Both the position numbers and the translations under genes were made by a program. Positions 8,491 to 17,750 of a stretch of 64,000 bases of DNA are shown piece after piece. Position 1 is the stretch's first letter. The number at the start of each line of letters is the position of its first letter. The notes beneath the pieces are model-generated. The model was given only the letters and a program-made list of their open reading frames with translations, was not told the DNA's origin and did not search any database. The stretch is taken from positions 19,393-83,392 of the forward strand of contig CAZJLJ010000006.1 of the NCBI GenBank assembly GCA_964546935.1, written 5' to 3'. Source of the stretch: JALYTY01 sp964546935 (GTDB lineage Bacteria; Vulcanimicrobiota; Vulcanimicrobiia; Vulcanimicrobiales; Vulcanimicrobiaceae).

Positions 8491-9987
8491 ATGCCAGAGA
8501 CCCAAGCCGACATCGTTTTCGTAGGCGGCGGCATCATGTCTGCCACGCTTGCCTCGCTGCTTAAAGAAATCCAGCCGGATATGACGCTCGAGGTTTTCGA
8601 GCAGCTCGAGGCGCCGGCGCTGGAGAGTTCCAATGCCTGGAACAATGCCGGTACGGGCCACGCGGCGCTCTGCGAGCTGAATTACACGCCGCAGAACCCC
8701 GACGGTACGGTCGGCATCGATCGCGCGTTAACCGTCAACACGCAGTTCGACCTGTCGCGACAGTTCTGGGCGTACATGGTACGCAAGGGCGCCCTCGGCG
8801 ACCCCGAGTCGTTCATCCACGACGTCCCGCATATCAGCTTCGTTTGGGGCGACGACAACGTCGCGTTCTTGCGCAAGCGGTTTGAAGCGATGAGCGCGCA
8901 CCACTGCTTCGCAGGCATGGAGTACAGCGAAGATCCGGCCGTGCTCAAGGAGTGGATGCCGCTCGTCATGGAGGGCCGCGATCCGAACCAAAAAGTTGCC
9001 GCGACGCGCATGGTTACCGGCACGGACGTCGACTTCGGCGCGGTTACGCGGCAGCTGCTAGACCACGTCGGCAACCAGCCGGGTGCGAGCATCGCTTACT
9101 GCACGACGGTCACGGACCTCCGGCGCACGGCCGACGGCTTCTGGCGCGTGACCGTTAAAGATGCAAAGCGCAGCGCGACGCGCACGGTTCTCGCGAAGAC
9201 CGTTTTCCTTGGTGCAGGCGGCGGCGCTTTGACGTTGCTGCAGAAATCGGACGTTCCGGAAGGCAAAGGCATCGGCGGCTTCCCGGTGAGCGGCATTTTC
9301 CTGCGCTGCTCGGATCCCGAAATCGTTTCGCGCCACAACGGCAAGGTTTACGGAAAGGCATCGGTCGGTGCGCCGCCGATGTCGGTGCCGCATTTGGATT
9401 CGCGCTACATCGACGGAAAGAAATCGCTCCTGTTCGGTCCGTACGCCGGTTTCTCGACGAAGTTTCTGAAGAGCGGTTCGCCCGGTGATCTTTTCTCGTC
9501 GATCAAGGGCGACAACATCAAATCGATGCTGGCCGTTGGCCGAGATAACTTCGATCTCACGAAGTATCTCGTCGGCGAAGTGCTCAAATCTAAGGACAGC
9601 AAATACGCATCGCTGCACGAGTATTTCCCCGATGCCGATCCCTCCAAGTGGGATTTCATCGTCGCGGGACAACGCGTGCAAGTGATTATGCCGGACGAAC
9701 AAAAAGGCGGCAAACTCGAGTTCGGAACGAAGGTCGTCGCCGACGGATCTCTGGCTGCGGTTCTCGGCGCGTCGCCCGGTGCATCGGTTGCCGTTGCCGT
9801 CGTGCTCGACGTTCTTGGCAAACTCTATAAAAAGCAACTCCCCGGGTGGGAAAGCAAACTGCGCGAGATTATTCCGTCGTACGGGAAATCGATCGCGGAT
9901 GATGCGGAACTCTGCCACACGATCCGCGCCGACACGGCGCAGGTGCTGCACCTCACCGACATTACTTCGCCGAAGGTATCGGCGTAG
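8491..9987 (+). CDS. mqo: Malate:quinone oxidoreductase
   Basis: A 498-aa FAD-dependent enzyme of normal Mqo length. The start has DIVFVGGGIMSATLASLL (FAD-binding), followed by the family-specific WNNAGTGHAALCELNYTP, DLSRQFW and FSTKFLKSGS blocks. It oxidises L-malate to oxaloacetate and passes electrons to the quinone pool at the cytoplasmic membrane face, replacing or complementing NAD-linked malate dehydrogenase in the TCA cycle. Its stop directly abuts the stop of the convergent dehydrogenase (zero bp between). Confidence 0.96.
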   Translation: MPETQADIVFVGGGIMSATLASLLKEIQPDMTLEVFEQLEAPALESSNAWNNAGTGHAALCELNYTPQNPDGTVGIDRALTVNTQFDLSRQFWAYMVRKGALGDPESFIHDVPHISFVWGDDNVAFLRKRFEAMSAHHCFAGMEYSEDPAVLKEWMPLVMEGRDPNQKVAATRMVTGTDVDFGAVTRQLLDHVGNQPGASIAYCTTVTDLRRTADGFWRVTVKDAKRSATRTVLAKTVFLGAGGGALTLLQKSDVPEGKGIGGFPVSGIFLRCSDPEIVSRHNGKVYGKASVGAPPMSVPHLDSRYIDGKKSLLFGPYAGFSTKFLKSGSPGDLFSSIKGDNIKSMLAVGRDNFDLTKYLVGEVLKSKDSKYASLHEYFPDADPSKWDFIVAGQRVQVIMPDEQKGGKLEFGTKVVADGSLAAVLGASPGASVAVAVVLDVLGKLYKKQLPGWESKLREIIPSYGKSIADDAELCHTIRADTAQVLHLTDITSPKVSA

Positions 9988-11090
9988 TCACTCCACGACA
10001 AGCGCGTCGGCGGAATTTAGCCACGCGGTAATGTTCGCGACCGTGTCCTCGAAGAAGACGCGGTAGAGATCGTCGCAGACGTAGCCGATATGCGGCGTGG
10101 CAAGAACGTTCGGCAACGATCGAAACGGATGGTCTGCAGGTAAAGGTTCACGATCGAAAACGTCGATTGCGGCGCCCGCAATCGCGTTCGTCCGCAACGC
10201 CTCAATGAGCGCCTTCTCATCGACGATTGGGCCACGTGAGGTGTTCACAAGGCGGGCCGTCGGCTTCATCTGCGAAAGCTCTGCCGATCCGATCAACGCG
10301 CGCGTTCGATGGCTCAAGACGAGATGAATCGTCACGATATCCGCGGTTCGAAAAAGCTCTTCTTTGGAGATGTAATGAGCGCCCGCAGCTTGCGCCTTTT
10401 CCGGGGTCATGTTCTGACTCCACGCCACAACATTCATTCCAAACGCGTTGCCTATCCGCGCTACCTCGGAACCGACGTGCCCTAGACCGACGACGCCNNN
10501 NNNNNNNNNNNNNNNNNNNNNNNNNNNNNNNNNNNNNNNNNNNNNNNNNNNNNNNNNNNNNNNNNNNNNNNNNNNNNNNNNNNNNNNNNNNNNNNNNACG
10601 CGTTGCCTATCCGCGCTACCTCGGAACCGACGTGCCCTAGACCGACGACGCCCAGCGTTTTGCCGGAAAGACCCATGCCGACATGGTTTTGCCACAAACC
10701 TCGGCGCAGGTTTTGCGCTTCGTCTGGAACGTGACGCGCGCTCGCGAGAATGAGCGCCCACGTTAACTCGATCGTCGGCATCGAAAAGTACCCGGTGTTC
10801 GCGACCATGATGCCAAGTTCGCTTGCCGCGGCCATGTCGATTGACGCATTACGCTCGCCGGTCGATGCGATGAGCTTCAAACGCGGCAGCTGTTGCAGCA
10901 CTTCACGCGGCAGGGGTGTGCGTTCACGCATCACACAGACGACGTCAAACGGTTTAAGCCGTTCGATCAGGGACCCACGATCGTCGATGTGATTGTTGAA
11001 GACTGTGATCTCCGCTCGTTTGGCAAGGTCCGACCAGTCGGCCATCGCGAGCGCAACGTTTTGGTAGTCGTCGAGTATAGCTATTCGCAT
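9988..11090 (-). CDS. D-2-hydroxyacid dehydrogenase, split by an artificial gap
   Basis: The N-terminal part (MRIAILDDYQNVAL, then GERNASIDMAAASELGI) and C-terminal part lie in different frames on the two sides of a 100-N run. Removing the N run and one copy of the 55-bp flank (155 bp) joins them into one 315-aa frame. The joined protein has the Rossmann motif GVVGLGHVGSEVA and the catalytic set Arg (NTSRGPIVDE), Glu (FDREPL) and His (ATPHIGY). It should reduce a 2-keto acid with NAD(P)H or the reverse; phosphoglycerate dehydrogenase-like members are close, but there is no ACT domain. Confidence 0.88.
10443..10652. repeat. 55-bp direct repeat flanking a 100-N gap (assembly overlap)
   Basis: Bases 10443-10497 and 10598-10652 are identical, with 100 N (10498-10597) between them. 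The copy length equals a typical assembler k-mer, and collapsing the pair restores the reading frame of the dehydrogenase. This is an unmerged contig overlap, not a biological repeat. Confidence 0.95.
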
Positions 11091-11206
11091 TAGGGACTCT
11101 CTTCATTCCCGTGCATGCTGAAAGCACGCTGCTACGACTAGCAGTTTCCTGCCGCCCACCGGGGTAGCAAAGGGCCGCACGATGCGGAAAACAACGCGAA
11201 AGAAGT

Positions 11207-11248
11207 AATACTAAGACGGGAGCACCTAAGTGCCCCCGTCTTAGTATT
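11207..11248 (-). terminator. Strong hairpin at the stop codon of the stress-protein gene
   Basis: Two 19-nt arms (11207-11225 and 11230-11248) pair with one mismatch around the 4-nt loop CTAA. The hairpin begins in the TAA stop of the 11248-11850 gene. On that strand it is followed by the weak T-rich ACTTCTTTC, so it should act as a terminator or 3'-end stabiliser, shielding the downstream dehydrogenase gene. Confidence 0.7.
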
Positions 11249-11850
11249 TAGTGAACGTTACGCCGCGGTACGACTTCGTCGCTCGCTAACGTTTGCGATC
11301 CGCCCGCCGGAATGTCGCCGCGTGATGTTGTTTCCGTGTCCGGCGCAAAAATACGGCGGACATCGTCGCGATGCTCGTCGCGCGGATGGACACCGATCAG
11401 CATTCCACCTTGATCGATGCCACGTTGATACTCTTTTGCACGTTCTTCCGGGATGCCGGCGCCGATAAGGGCTCCCAAGATTCCGCCGGCCACTGCACCG
11501 GTTCCAAGGCCCGCGAGAGCCGCCGCAAGAGGTCCGGCCACAAGCGGCGCCGCCGCACCACCGCTTGCCGCAATTACACCGATGCTCCCTGTGGCCGTAA
11601 GACCCGCAATGATTGCACCCAAAGCCCCGCCGATCACCCCGCCGGCAACCGTTCCCTCGTACGCCTTCGTTCCGGTCGCTTCCGCGAACTCGCGAGCGCG
11701 ATCTTGGTCTCGCGCCATAACGCTAATGTCGTTTTGTCCATACCCGAGCCTTTGCAAGCGTGCGACTGTATCTTCGGCGGAGTCGCGATCGTGGTAAACC
11801 GCACCCTCAAAGCCGCCGCTTGTTTCGCCGCTGTTCGTGTTACTGTTCAT
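11248..11850 (-). CDS. General stress protein (glycine-zipper, GSP17M-like)
   Basis: 200 aa. The N-terminal domain (AVYHDRDSAEDTVARLQRLGY, then ISVMARDQDRAREFAEATG) resembles the heat-induced stress protein YflT/GSP17M domain. A long Gly/Ala-rich section (residues 65-130) forms two or three glycine-zipper hairpins able to enter membranes. The C-terminus returns to a small αβ fold with GMLIGVHPRDEHRDDVRRIF and a hydrophilic tail. It is divergent from an erythromycin-esterase-like gene with 57 bp between starts, so a shared stress promoter region is possible. Its biochemical role is unknown. Confidence 0.75.
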   Translation of the reverse strand: MNSNTNSGETSGGFEGAVYHDRDSAEDTVARLQRLGYGQNDISVMARDQDRAREFAEATGTKAYEGTVAGGVIGGALGAIIAGLTATGSIGVIAASGGAAAPLVAGPLAAALAGLGTGAVAGGILGALIGAGIPEERAKEYQRGIDQGGMLIGVHPRDEHRDDVRRIFAPDTETTSRGDIPAGGSQTLASDEVVPRRNVH

Positions 11851-11907
11851 CTACGTCTGTTTCTCTCCTGACTAAACGCATCACCGATGTACCCATTGCG
11901 TTCGTGA

Positions 11908-13239
11908 GTGGCAACAACCAATACGATGATTAATGCTTTGGCTCAGCACGCCGCTACTTTAGAGACGCAGTATCGCGAAGCAATCGCAGCCCTAGTTGCT
12001 CGGTCTGATACAGTTCTCATCGGTGACGCATCGCACGGAACCTCGGAATTCTATCGCGAGCGTGCCAACTTTACTCAGCGTCTGATCGAGTACTTCGGTT
12101 TCAACGCCGTCGTCGCGGAAGCCGATTGGCCCGATGCCTATCGCGTGGATCGTTTTGTCTGTGACGCAAGCGACGATTCAACGCCCGAAGAAGCGTTGCG
12201 CGACTTCCAACGTTTCCCGCTTTGGATGTGGCGAAACAAGGAAACTGCGGATTTCATCTCATGGCTTCGTACGTTCAATGCGACGCACCCCAATCGCATG
12301 TGCGGTGTCTATGGAATGGACCTCTACAGTCTGCACTCTTCGATGCGTGCGGTGGTGCAATATCTTGAACACGTCGATCCCGATGCCGCTACACGCGCAC
12401 GCGAGCGTTACTCGTGTTTCGACCGGTACGGAACGGATCCGCAACATTACGGCTATCTGGCAATGTTGGGCGACGATAAAGGTTGCCTAAAAGCCGTGCG
12501 CGATCAATTAGTCGAAATGGAAACAAACGCGAAGAAGTGGGTTCGTGAGGACCGGCGATCTTCACCCGCGGCATTTTTCGTCGCCGAGCAGAACGCGCGT
12601 TTGGCGTTAAATGCTGAAGAGTATTACCGCAAGATGTTCTCGGGTCGCGTGAACGGTTGGAATCTGCGCGATGCGCATATGGCGGAAACGCTCGAAGCAC
12701 TGGAACGTTTCTTGCGAGAAAATGGAATCGAACCGAAAATCGTCGTCTGGGCGCACAACTCCCATCTCGGCAATGCTGCCGCTACGGAGATGTCGAGCTA
12801 CGGCGAATTCAACGTCGGCGAACTCATCCGGAAACGCAAAGGTAACGAGGCGCTTGCGATCGGCATGACGACATACGACGGGTCGGTGATGGCGGCGGAT
12901 GACTGGGACGGACCGCACAGCGAGCACCTCGTGCAGCCCGCATTGGAAGAAAGCTTCGAACATCTCTTCCATACAACCGCGCTTGGCGCGGATTTCGCAT
13001 TGGTCTTACGCGATGCGCCGCGCGATCTGGAGGCACAACTCGCCGACCGTCTCGAGCGCGCGATCGGCGTGGTCTACCGTCCGCGAACCGAGCGCCAAAG
13101 CCACTACTTCCACGCCGATATCGTGCGCCAGTTCGACGTCGTGATGCATATGGATCGCACGCACGCCGTTGACCCGCTCGATCCGATCGAAAAACCGAGT
13201 TATCCCGAACTGCCGGAGACCTACCCAACCGGAGAATAA
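11908..13239 (+). CDS. Erythromycin esterase-like family protein
   Basis: About 443 aa from GTG 11908, or 437 from ATG 11926. Family motifs are clear: IGDASHGTSEFY (catalytic His and acid region), AVVAEADWPDAYRVDRF, FPLWMWRN and VVWAHNSHLGNA. The family includes EreA/EreB macrolide esterases. Most members in environmental bacteria are of unknown substrate and are often fused or linked to phosphoribosyltransferases, which is not the case here. Resistance cannot be claimed from sequence. The C-terminus, ending PSYPELPETYPTGE, is the common form of this clade. Confidence 0.88.
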   Translation: MATTNTMINALAQHAATLETQYREAIAALVARSDTVLIGDASHGTSEFYRERANFTQRLIEYFGFNAVVAEADWPDAYRVDRFVCDASDDSTPEEALRDFQRFPLWMWRNKETADFISWLRTFNATHPNRMCGVYGMDLYSLHSSMRAVVQYLEHVDPDAATRARERYSCFDRYGTDPQHYGYLAMLGDDKGCLKAVRDQLVEMETNAKKWVREDRRSSPAAFFVAEQNARLALNAEEYYRKMFSGRVNGWNLRDAHMAETLEALERFLRENGIEPKIVVWAHNSHLGNAAATEMSSYGEFNVGELIRKRKGNEALAIGMTTYDGSVMAADDWDGPHSEHLVQPALEESFEHLFHTTALGADFALVLRDAPRDLEAQLADRLERAIGVVYRPRTERQSHYFHADIVRQFDVVMHMDRTHAVDPLDPIEKPSYPELPETYPTGE

Positions 13240-13246
13240 CGCGGTT

Positions 13247-14653
13247 TCACGTTGTTTGCTCCCGTGGCATTGCCGGCCGAGCTCGAATCGCCGATGCAAG
13301 GTATACCGTCATTGCGCCGGCAAGGCCTGCGGCAAAAGCCGTCACGATAGGAAACGAGCCCAACAGTGGCGCCAGGATCAGAACGGACGCTCCGGTCGTG
13401 ATGCCGGCGAAGGCAAAGAGTCCCGTGCGTCCGGCGAGCGATAGCGGAACCGCCATGACCGCGTACCAAGGTTCGATCTTTCCCGCAAGCGCTAGCAGCA
13501 CAACCGCCGCCAGAATTGCAAAGCCCGTACGGAATCGGCCGCGAATGAGTTCCACCGACAAGATTGCAATGCAAATCAGAAAAATTGAAAGCATCGAAAC
13601 GTCGACCGCAAGGACTGCATGATGTCCGATCAGCGGGAGCCTAGACGCCTCGCGTTCGAGGAACTGTAGTGCACCCGCACCCCGCTCGAAACTCTCACGC
13701 GGAGCGCCGACAAGCGAATGCCGAATGCCGTACGGTGCCGAAGCGAAGATGACCGCGCAAAGAAATGCGGCGACTGCAGTCAGTGCGTCTTCGATCCGGC
13801 GCCTGCTAGAGTACGCAAACGCCGCGAGAATTGCAATGAACGGTGCGTATGCGAACTTGACCGCTGTAGCTACACCGAGTGCAATGCCGGCAAGGCCGAA
13901 CCGGCGACGAAGTGCAAGGACTGCCGCCGCAATACCGCCGAGAGCAACGAAAATGTCGTTGTGCGCGCCGTTGGCCGTTTCCAGAATCACGAGTGGATTC
14001 AGGGCAAACACAAGCGGAAACATCAGTAGGCTCTTCGGAGCAACGATGCTTAGCAGAACCGTTATCGCAAGCGCAGCAGCAATGGCCGCAAGACGCAGCG
14101 CGCCGGTTTGGGTGGCGAGCGATGAGCGTTCGAACGGATAGAGCAATGCGGCATTGAGTGCTGTCCATGCGCCGCCGTAGCGATCTGCGGGAAGCGGATC
14201 GCCCCAGTGGCGTGCAACGGCCCGTTGCTCCTGCGATGCGCGGGCAGAAATGCGTTCCGGTAAGTACGGGTTGCCTTGTTCGCTTGCATAAGCGTAGCCT
14301 ACATACGCGAATTGATCGCTGTCGATAGCGATCGGTGCTTTGGCAAACGCAATGCAAAGAAACGCCTGAAACAGCAGAAGAAGCGCGACGCGGAGGCGCG
14401 TAATGCCGATCGATGCACGAGACGCGATCGCGATAGTCACGAGAAATGCTGCGGTCCATATCGCGAGGCCGATCGAGAGCAAACGCACAACGTCGCCGCG
14501 GCCGGCAAGACGGTCATGCAGAAAGACGATCGATGGTGAATCGAAAGGCGTATAACTGTGTGCTACGTGGACAAGCACGCCGGCGACCATCGCAGCGCCG
14601 GCCGCGTATAATGCGACCGAGAAAAGCAAGAAGGCTCGCCGTGCGTTCTGCAT
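13247..14653 (-). CDS. GT-C fold polyprenol-phosphate-dependent glycosyltransferase (GT87/MptA-like)
   Basis: A 468-aa integral membrane protein with about 11-12 hydrophobic segments. The first periplasmic loop has DSDQFAYVGYAYASEQGNPY, the acidic site of GT-C enzymes that use lipid-linked sugars. NGAHNDIFVALGG follows, a hallmark of the mannosyltransferase/DUF2029 group. It should add a sugar, probably from a polyprenyl-phosphate donor, to a periplasmic glycan or lipid. No other glycan genes adjoin it. It runs convergent to the esterase-like gene (7 bp). Confidence 0.75.
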   Translation of the reverse strand: MQNARRAFLLFSVALYAAGAAMVAGVLVHVAHSYTPFDSPSIVFLHDRLAGRGDVVRLLSIGLAIWTAAFLVTIAIASRASIGITRLRVALLLLFQAFLCIAFAKAPIAIDSDQFAYVGYAYASEQGNPYLPERISARASQEQRAVARHWGDPLPADRYGGAWTALNAALLYPFERSSLATQTGALRLAAIAAALAITVLLSIVAPKSLLMFPLVFALNPLVILETANGAHNDIFVALGGIAAAVLALRRRFGLAGIALGVATAVKFAYAPFIAILAAFAYSSRRRIEDALTAVAAFLCAVIFASAPYGIRHSLVGAPRESFERGAGALQFLEREASRLPLIGHHAVLAVDVSMLSIFLICIAILSVELIRGRFRTGFAILAAVVLLALAGKIEPWYAVMAVPLSLAGRTGLFAFAGITTGASVLILAPLLGSFPIVTAFAAGLAGAMTVYLASAIRARPAMPREQTT

Positions 14654-14768
14654 TGTCGAAGGGTATTCACACTAACGACGGGGCGCAAGAAGCTACCCCC
14701 GTTTTGCCCAGTATGTAAAGAGGGCGTGCAAGCGAAACTCCGGGGAACCAGGCCGAGTACTCCAATCC

Positions 14769-15038
14769 ATGCGACTCTTCCGGCTTTTTAGTGCTGCGCG
14801 TAAAGCGCTGCCGAACGTCATCCCCCTTATGCGCGATTCGCGCGTTCCGCTTGCATTGAAGTTGCTCGCTGGAGGCCTTGCGTTGTTGATCGTTTCACCG
14901 CTCGATATCTTTGGCGACATCCCGGTTCTCGGTGCACTGGACGACGCAGCGCTTTTGACCTTCGCGGCTATTCTGTTCGTGCGCTTGGCCTCCAGGCATG
15001 TCGAACCCGTGCGTGTTCGGGCGGTCGCTAAGTACTAA
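14769..15038 (+). CDS. YkvA/DUF1232 family small membrane protein
   Basis: 89 aa. The DUF1232 signature is present as IVSPLDIFGDIPVLGALDDAA, flanked by a membrane helix on each side (ALKLLAGGLALLIV and LLTFAAILFVRLAS). The family is widespread and uncharacterised; members are thought to be small inner-membrane proteins. It precedes the Nramp-like gene by 38 bp on the same strand and may be co-transcribed with it. Confidence 0.82.
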   Translation: MRLFRLFSAARKALPNVIPLMRDSRVPLALKLLAGGLALLIVSPLDIFGDIPVLGALDDAALLTFAAILFVRLASRHVEPVRVRAVAKY

Positions 15039-15076
15039 TATGAGCAAGCCCGGCTACTTTTGGGTAAAGTGGCCGG

Positions 15077-16342
15077 ATGAACGTCGGCGCATTTCTTAAG
15101 CGGCTCGGCCCCGGTTTCGTAACCGGAAGTTCCGATGACGACCCAGCCGGGATAGGCACCTACGTCCAAACCGGGGCACAGTTCGGCTACGGCCAGTTGT
15201 GGACTGCGTTCTTTACTTTTCCCTTGATGGCGATCGTTCAGGAAATGTGCGGTCGCATCGGACTGGTCACCGGTCGCGGACTCGCTCCTCTGATTCGAAG
15301 CAATTACGCTGCTTGGATCCTATGGTTCATCGTTACAATTCAAGTTGCAACCAATACGATCAACATCGGCGCCGACCTGAGTGCAATGGCGCAATCGGCG
15401 CAACTCATATTCCATATTTCGTATTGGTTTCTGCTCGCGACCACTACCATTGCCATGGTCTCGTTGATTACGTTCTTGCCGTACCGGCAGTACGCCTCGA
15501 TCCTGAAATGTCTCGGCATTCTCCTTCTAACGTACGTCGTGGCCGCATTTACCGTCCATGCAAATTGGGCAGACGTGTTCAAAGCCACGTTTATTCCACA
15601 CATCGAATGGAATAGCGCCTTTCTTCTGACGCTGATTGCCGTGCTCGGCGTTACGATCTCGCCGTATGAATTTTTTTGGCAGGCGAATGAAGAAGTTGAA
15701 GAACTGGTCGAGGACGGAAAAATTCCGGCACCTGAGACCACGAGACCGAAAATTACCGATGAAGATGTCGCGTTCGCTCGTGGCGACACGTGGTTTGGAA
15801 TGTTCTTTTCGAACCTTATTACTTTCTTCGTTATAATCACCGCTGGTGCGACGCTTCACCCTGCCGGCCATACGAACGTGCAAAGCGCTCAGGAAGCCGC
15901 GCAAGTGTTGCGGCCTTTAGCGGGTCCGCTCGCTGCTTTGTTGTTTGCGTCAGGTATCGTCAGCTCGGGACTGCTCGCGATCCCGGTAATGGCCGCGTCT
16001 TCGGCCTACGCCGTGTGCGGCGCAATGAATTGGCGCCGAAGCTTATCGGAGCCGTTCTACCGCGCGCGGCATTTCTACGGCATCATCGCAGCGTCGTGTT
16101 TGATCGGCTTGCTCGTGAACCTACTGCACGTTAGCCCGTTCCGGCTGCTGTATTACTCCGGTGTAATGAACGGTATCATTTCGCCGTTCTTGCTTTTCAT
16201 CGTTACAAACATCTCCTCAAGCAGACGGATCATGGGAACGTATGCCAACCCTCCGTGGGTCAACGCCGTCGGGTACTTCATGAGCGCCGCAATGGCCGTC
16301 GCGATCGTTGCCTTCTTCGTTCTCAACCGTTCGCAATCGTAA
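15077..16342 (+). CDS. Nramp-related transporter with altered metal site
   Basis: A 421-aa protein with about 11 hydrophobic segments, related to the Nramp/SLC11 family of proton-coupled divalent metal transporters. Where true Nramps have the metal-binding DPGN in helix 1, this protein has DDDPAGIGTY (residues 20-29). The helix-6 MPH motif is replaced by TISPYEFFWQANEEVEEL near residue 192. These changes mark a separate bacterial clade, so Mn2+/Fe2+ selectivity should not be assumed. A charged, cytoplasmic-looking insert follows helix 6. Transport direction and substrate are unknown. Confidence 0.8.
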   Translation: MNVGAFLKRLGPGFVTGSSDDDPAGIGTYVQTGAQFGYGQLWTAFFTFPLMAIVQEMCGRIGLVTGRGLAPLIRSNYAAWILWFIVTIQVATNTINIGADLSAMAQSAQLIFHISYWFLLATTTIAMVSLITFLPYRQYASILKCLGILLLTYVVAAFTVHANWADVFKATFIPHIEWNSAFLLTLIAVLGVTISPYEFFWQANEEVEELVEDGKIPAPETTRPKITDEDVAFARGDTWFGMFFSNLITFFVIITAGATLHPAGHTNVQSAQEAAQVLRPLAGPLAALLFASGIVSSGLLAIPVMAASSAYAVCGAMNWRRSLSEPFYRARHFYGIIAASCLIGLLVNLLHVSPFRLLYYSGVMNGIISPFLLFIVTNISSSRRIMGTYANPPWVNAVGYFMSAAMAVAIVAFFVLNRSQS

Positions 16343-16433
16343 CTTGCTAAAGTAACGCTCTTTCCGAGACCGCCTCTCGACACCCGGACTCGTACGTTCT
16401 ACGATAATTTTGAAGCGTCGGGAGGTCGGCGCA

Positions 16434-17750
16434 ATGAGGCAAAACACCAAGAACTTGCTGTGGCTGACCGGTGCGCTGTTGTTCTTCGTTGCAGGAGCGC
16501 CGGCCGCGACAACTACGCCGCAAAGGCCGGTCGTGAACGCGATTCGACTGAACGGAATCATCGGTCCGGCGATGGCGCGCTACGTGCAACGCGCCACGGA
16601 CCGCAGCGCTCACGAGAACGCGCAGGCGCTGATCCTTGAAATCGACACGCCGGGCGGGTTGATGAAGTCGATGGACGACATAAGCCACATCTTGCTCAAT
16701 TCGTCCGTCCCGTCGGTTGCATACGTCTATCCTGACGGCGCGCGTGCGGCGTCTGCCGGCGTCTTTGTCACCTATGCTTCAACGCTTGCAGCAATGGCGC
16801 CGACCACACATCTCGGCGCAGCGCATCCGGTCATGATCGGCGCCGGCGGAACGATGGACAAGACGGAGATGGCAAAAATAACGAACGACGCGGCCGCCGA
16901 GATTCACGGGTTCGCGATCCGCCGTGGACGCAATCCAACCTGGGCCGAACAAGCGGTCCGGCAGAGCGTTTCCATAACGGCGGACGAAGCGCTGCGCCTA
17001 CACGTGATAAACGTTATCGCAGGCAATCCCAACGAATTGCTTGCGAAGCTCGACGGCCGCGTGGTCCGAACGGCGGCCGGCACACGCAAACTGGTGACAC
17101 GAAATGCAGAGCTGGTCGAAATTCCCATGGACCTTACCGAACAATTTCTGCTTGTGCTCGGCGATCCGAATGTGGCATTTATCCTAATGACCGTTGCGAT
17201 TTACGGGTTGATTTTCGAACTGAGCAACCCGGGATCGGTCTTTCCCGGCGTGATCGGCGGCTTGGCGCTGATTCTAGCGCTGGCCTCGTTTGCCGCGATC
17301 GAAGTAAACGTTGCGGGATTTTTGCTGATCGGCTTTGCCGTACTGCTGTTTATTGCAGACATCAAAGTGCCTAGCCATGGCGTGCTTACAGCCGGTGGAA
17401 TTGCATCGTTTGTTTTGGGGTCGCTGTTGCTCACGCAAAATCAAGCGCCGGTCTTGCGAATTTCGTTGACGTTGATTCTGATTGTCGCCGCGCTGACGGC
17501 GGCCTTCTTCATGTTTGCGGTGGGTGCAGGCATTCGCGCGCAACGGCGCAGCGTGCAAACCGGCCGCGAGGGCTTGGTCGGAGCCGTCGGCGTCGCGCAG
17601 CGCGATCTGTCGCCGGCCGGCACCGTGTTTGTCCAAGGCGAGTTGTGGAACGCGGAGGCGGCGGACGGTGCCATCCCGGCGGGGGAGCGTGTGCGCGTCG
17701 TTTCAGTGCATGGACTTTGCCTGGATGTGCGCAAGGCGGATGCCAAATGA
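16434..17750 (+). CDS. NfeD-family membrane-bound serine protease
   Basis: 438 aa from ATG 16434, which has GGAGGT 7 bp upstream; a TTG at 16410 would add 8 residues. A signal peptide leads to a ClpP-like protease domain with LEIDTPGG, the nucleophile Ser107 in AASAGVF and the likely base Lys148 in AKITND. The spacing equals that reported for the Pyrococcus 1510-N protease. Four to five membrane helices and an OB-fold NfeD domain (GLVGAVGVAQRDL to ERVRVVSVHGL) close the protein. Its TGA overlaps the slipin ATG, the classic NfeD/stomatin pair, in which the protease is thought to cut the C-terminus of stomatin-like proteins. Confidence 0.92.
   Translation: MRQNTKNLLWLTGALLFFVAGAPAATTTPQRPVVNAIRLNGIIGPAMARYVQRATDRSAHENAQALILEIDTPGGLMKSMDDISHILLNSSVPSVAYVYPDGARAASAGVFVTYASTLAAMAPTTHLGAAHPVMIGAGGTMDKTEMAKITNDAAAEIHGFAIRRGRNPTWAEQAVRQSVSITADEALRLHVINVIAGNPNELLAKLDGRVVRTAAGTRKLVTRNAELVEIPMDLTEQFLLVLGDPNVAFILMTVAIYGLIFELSNPGSVFPGVIGGLALILALASFAAIEVNVAGFLLIGFAVLLFIADIKVPSHGVLTAGGIASFVLGSLLLTQNQAPVLRISLTLILIVAALTAAFFMFAVGAGIRAQRRSVQTGREGLVGAVGVAQRDLSPAGTVFVQGELWNAEAADGAIPAGERVRVVSVHGLCLDVRKADAK

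Noticed and set aside
11908..13239. Macrolide resistance by the erythromycin-esterase-like protein.
   Set aside because: The family is broad and mostly of unknown substrate; motifs alone do not support resistance.
15041..15100. A 19-codon frame just before and into the Nramp-like gene, considered as a metal leader peptide.
   Set aside because: No ribosome site and no hairpin or known metal riboswitch (such as yybP-ykoY) around it.
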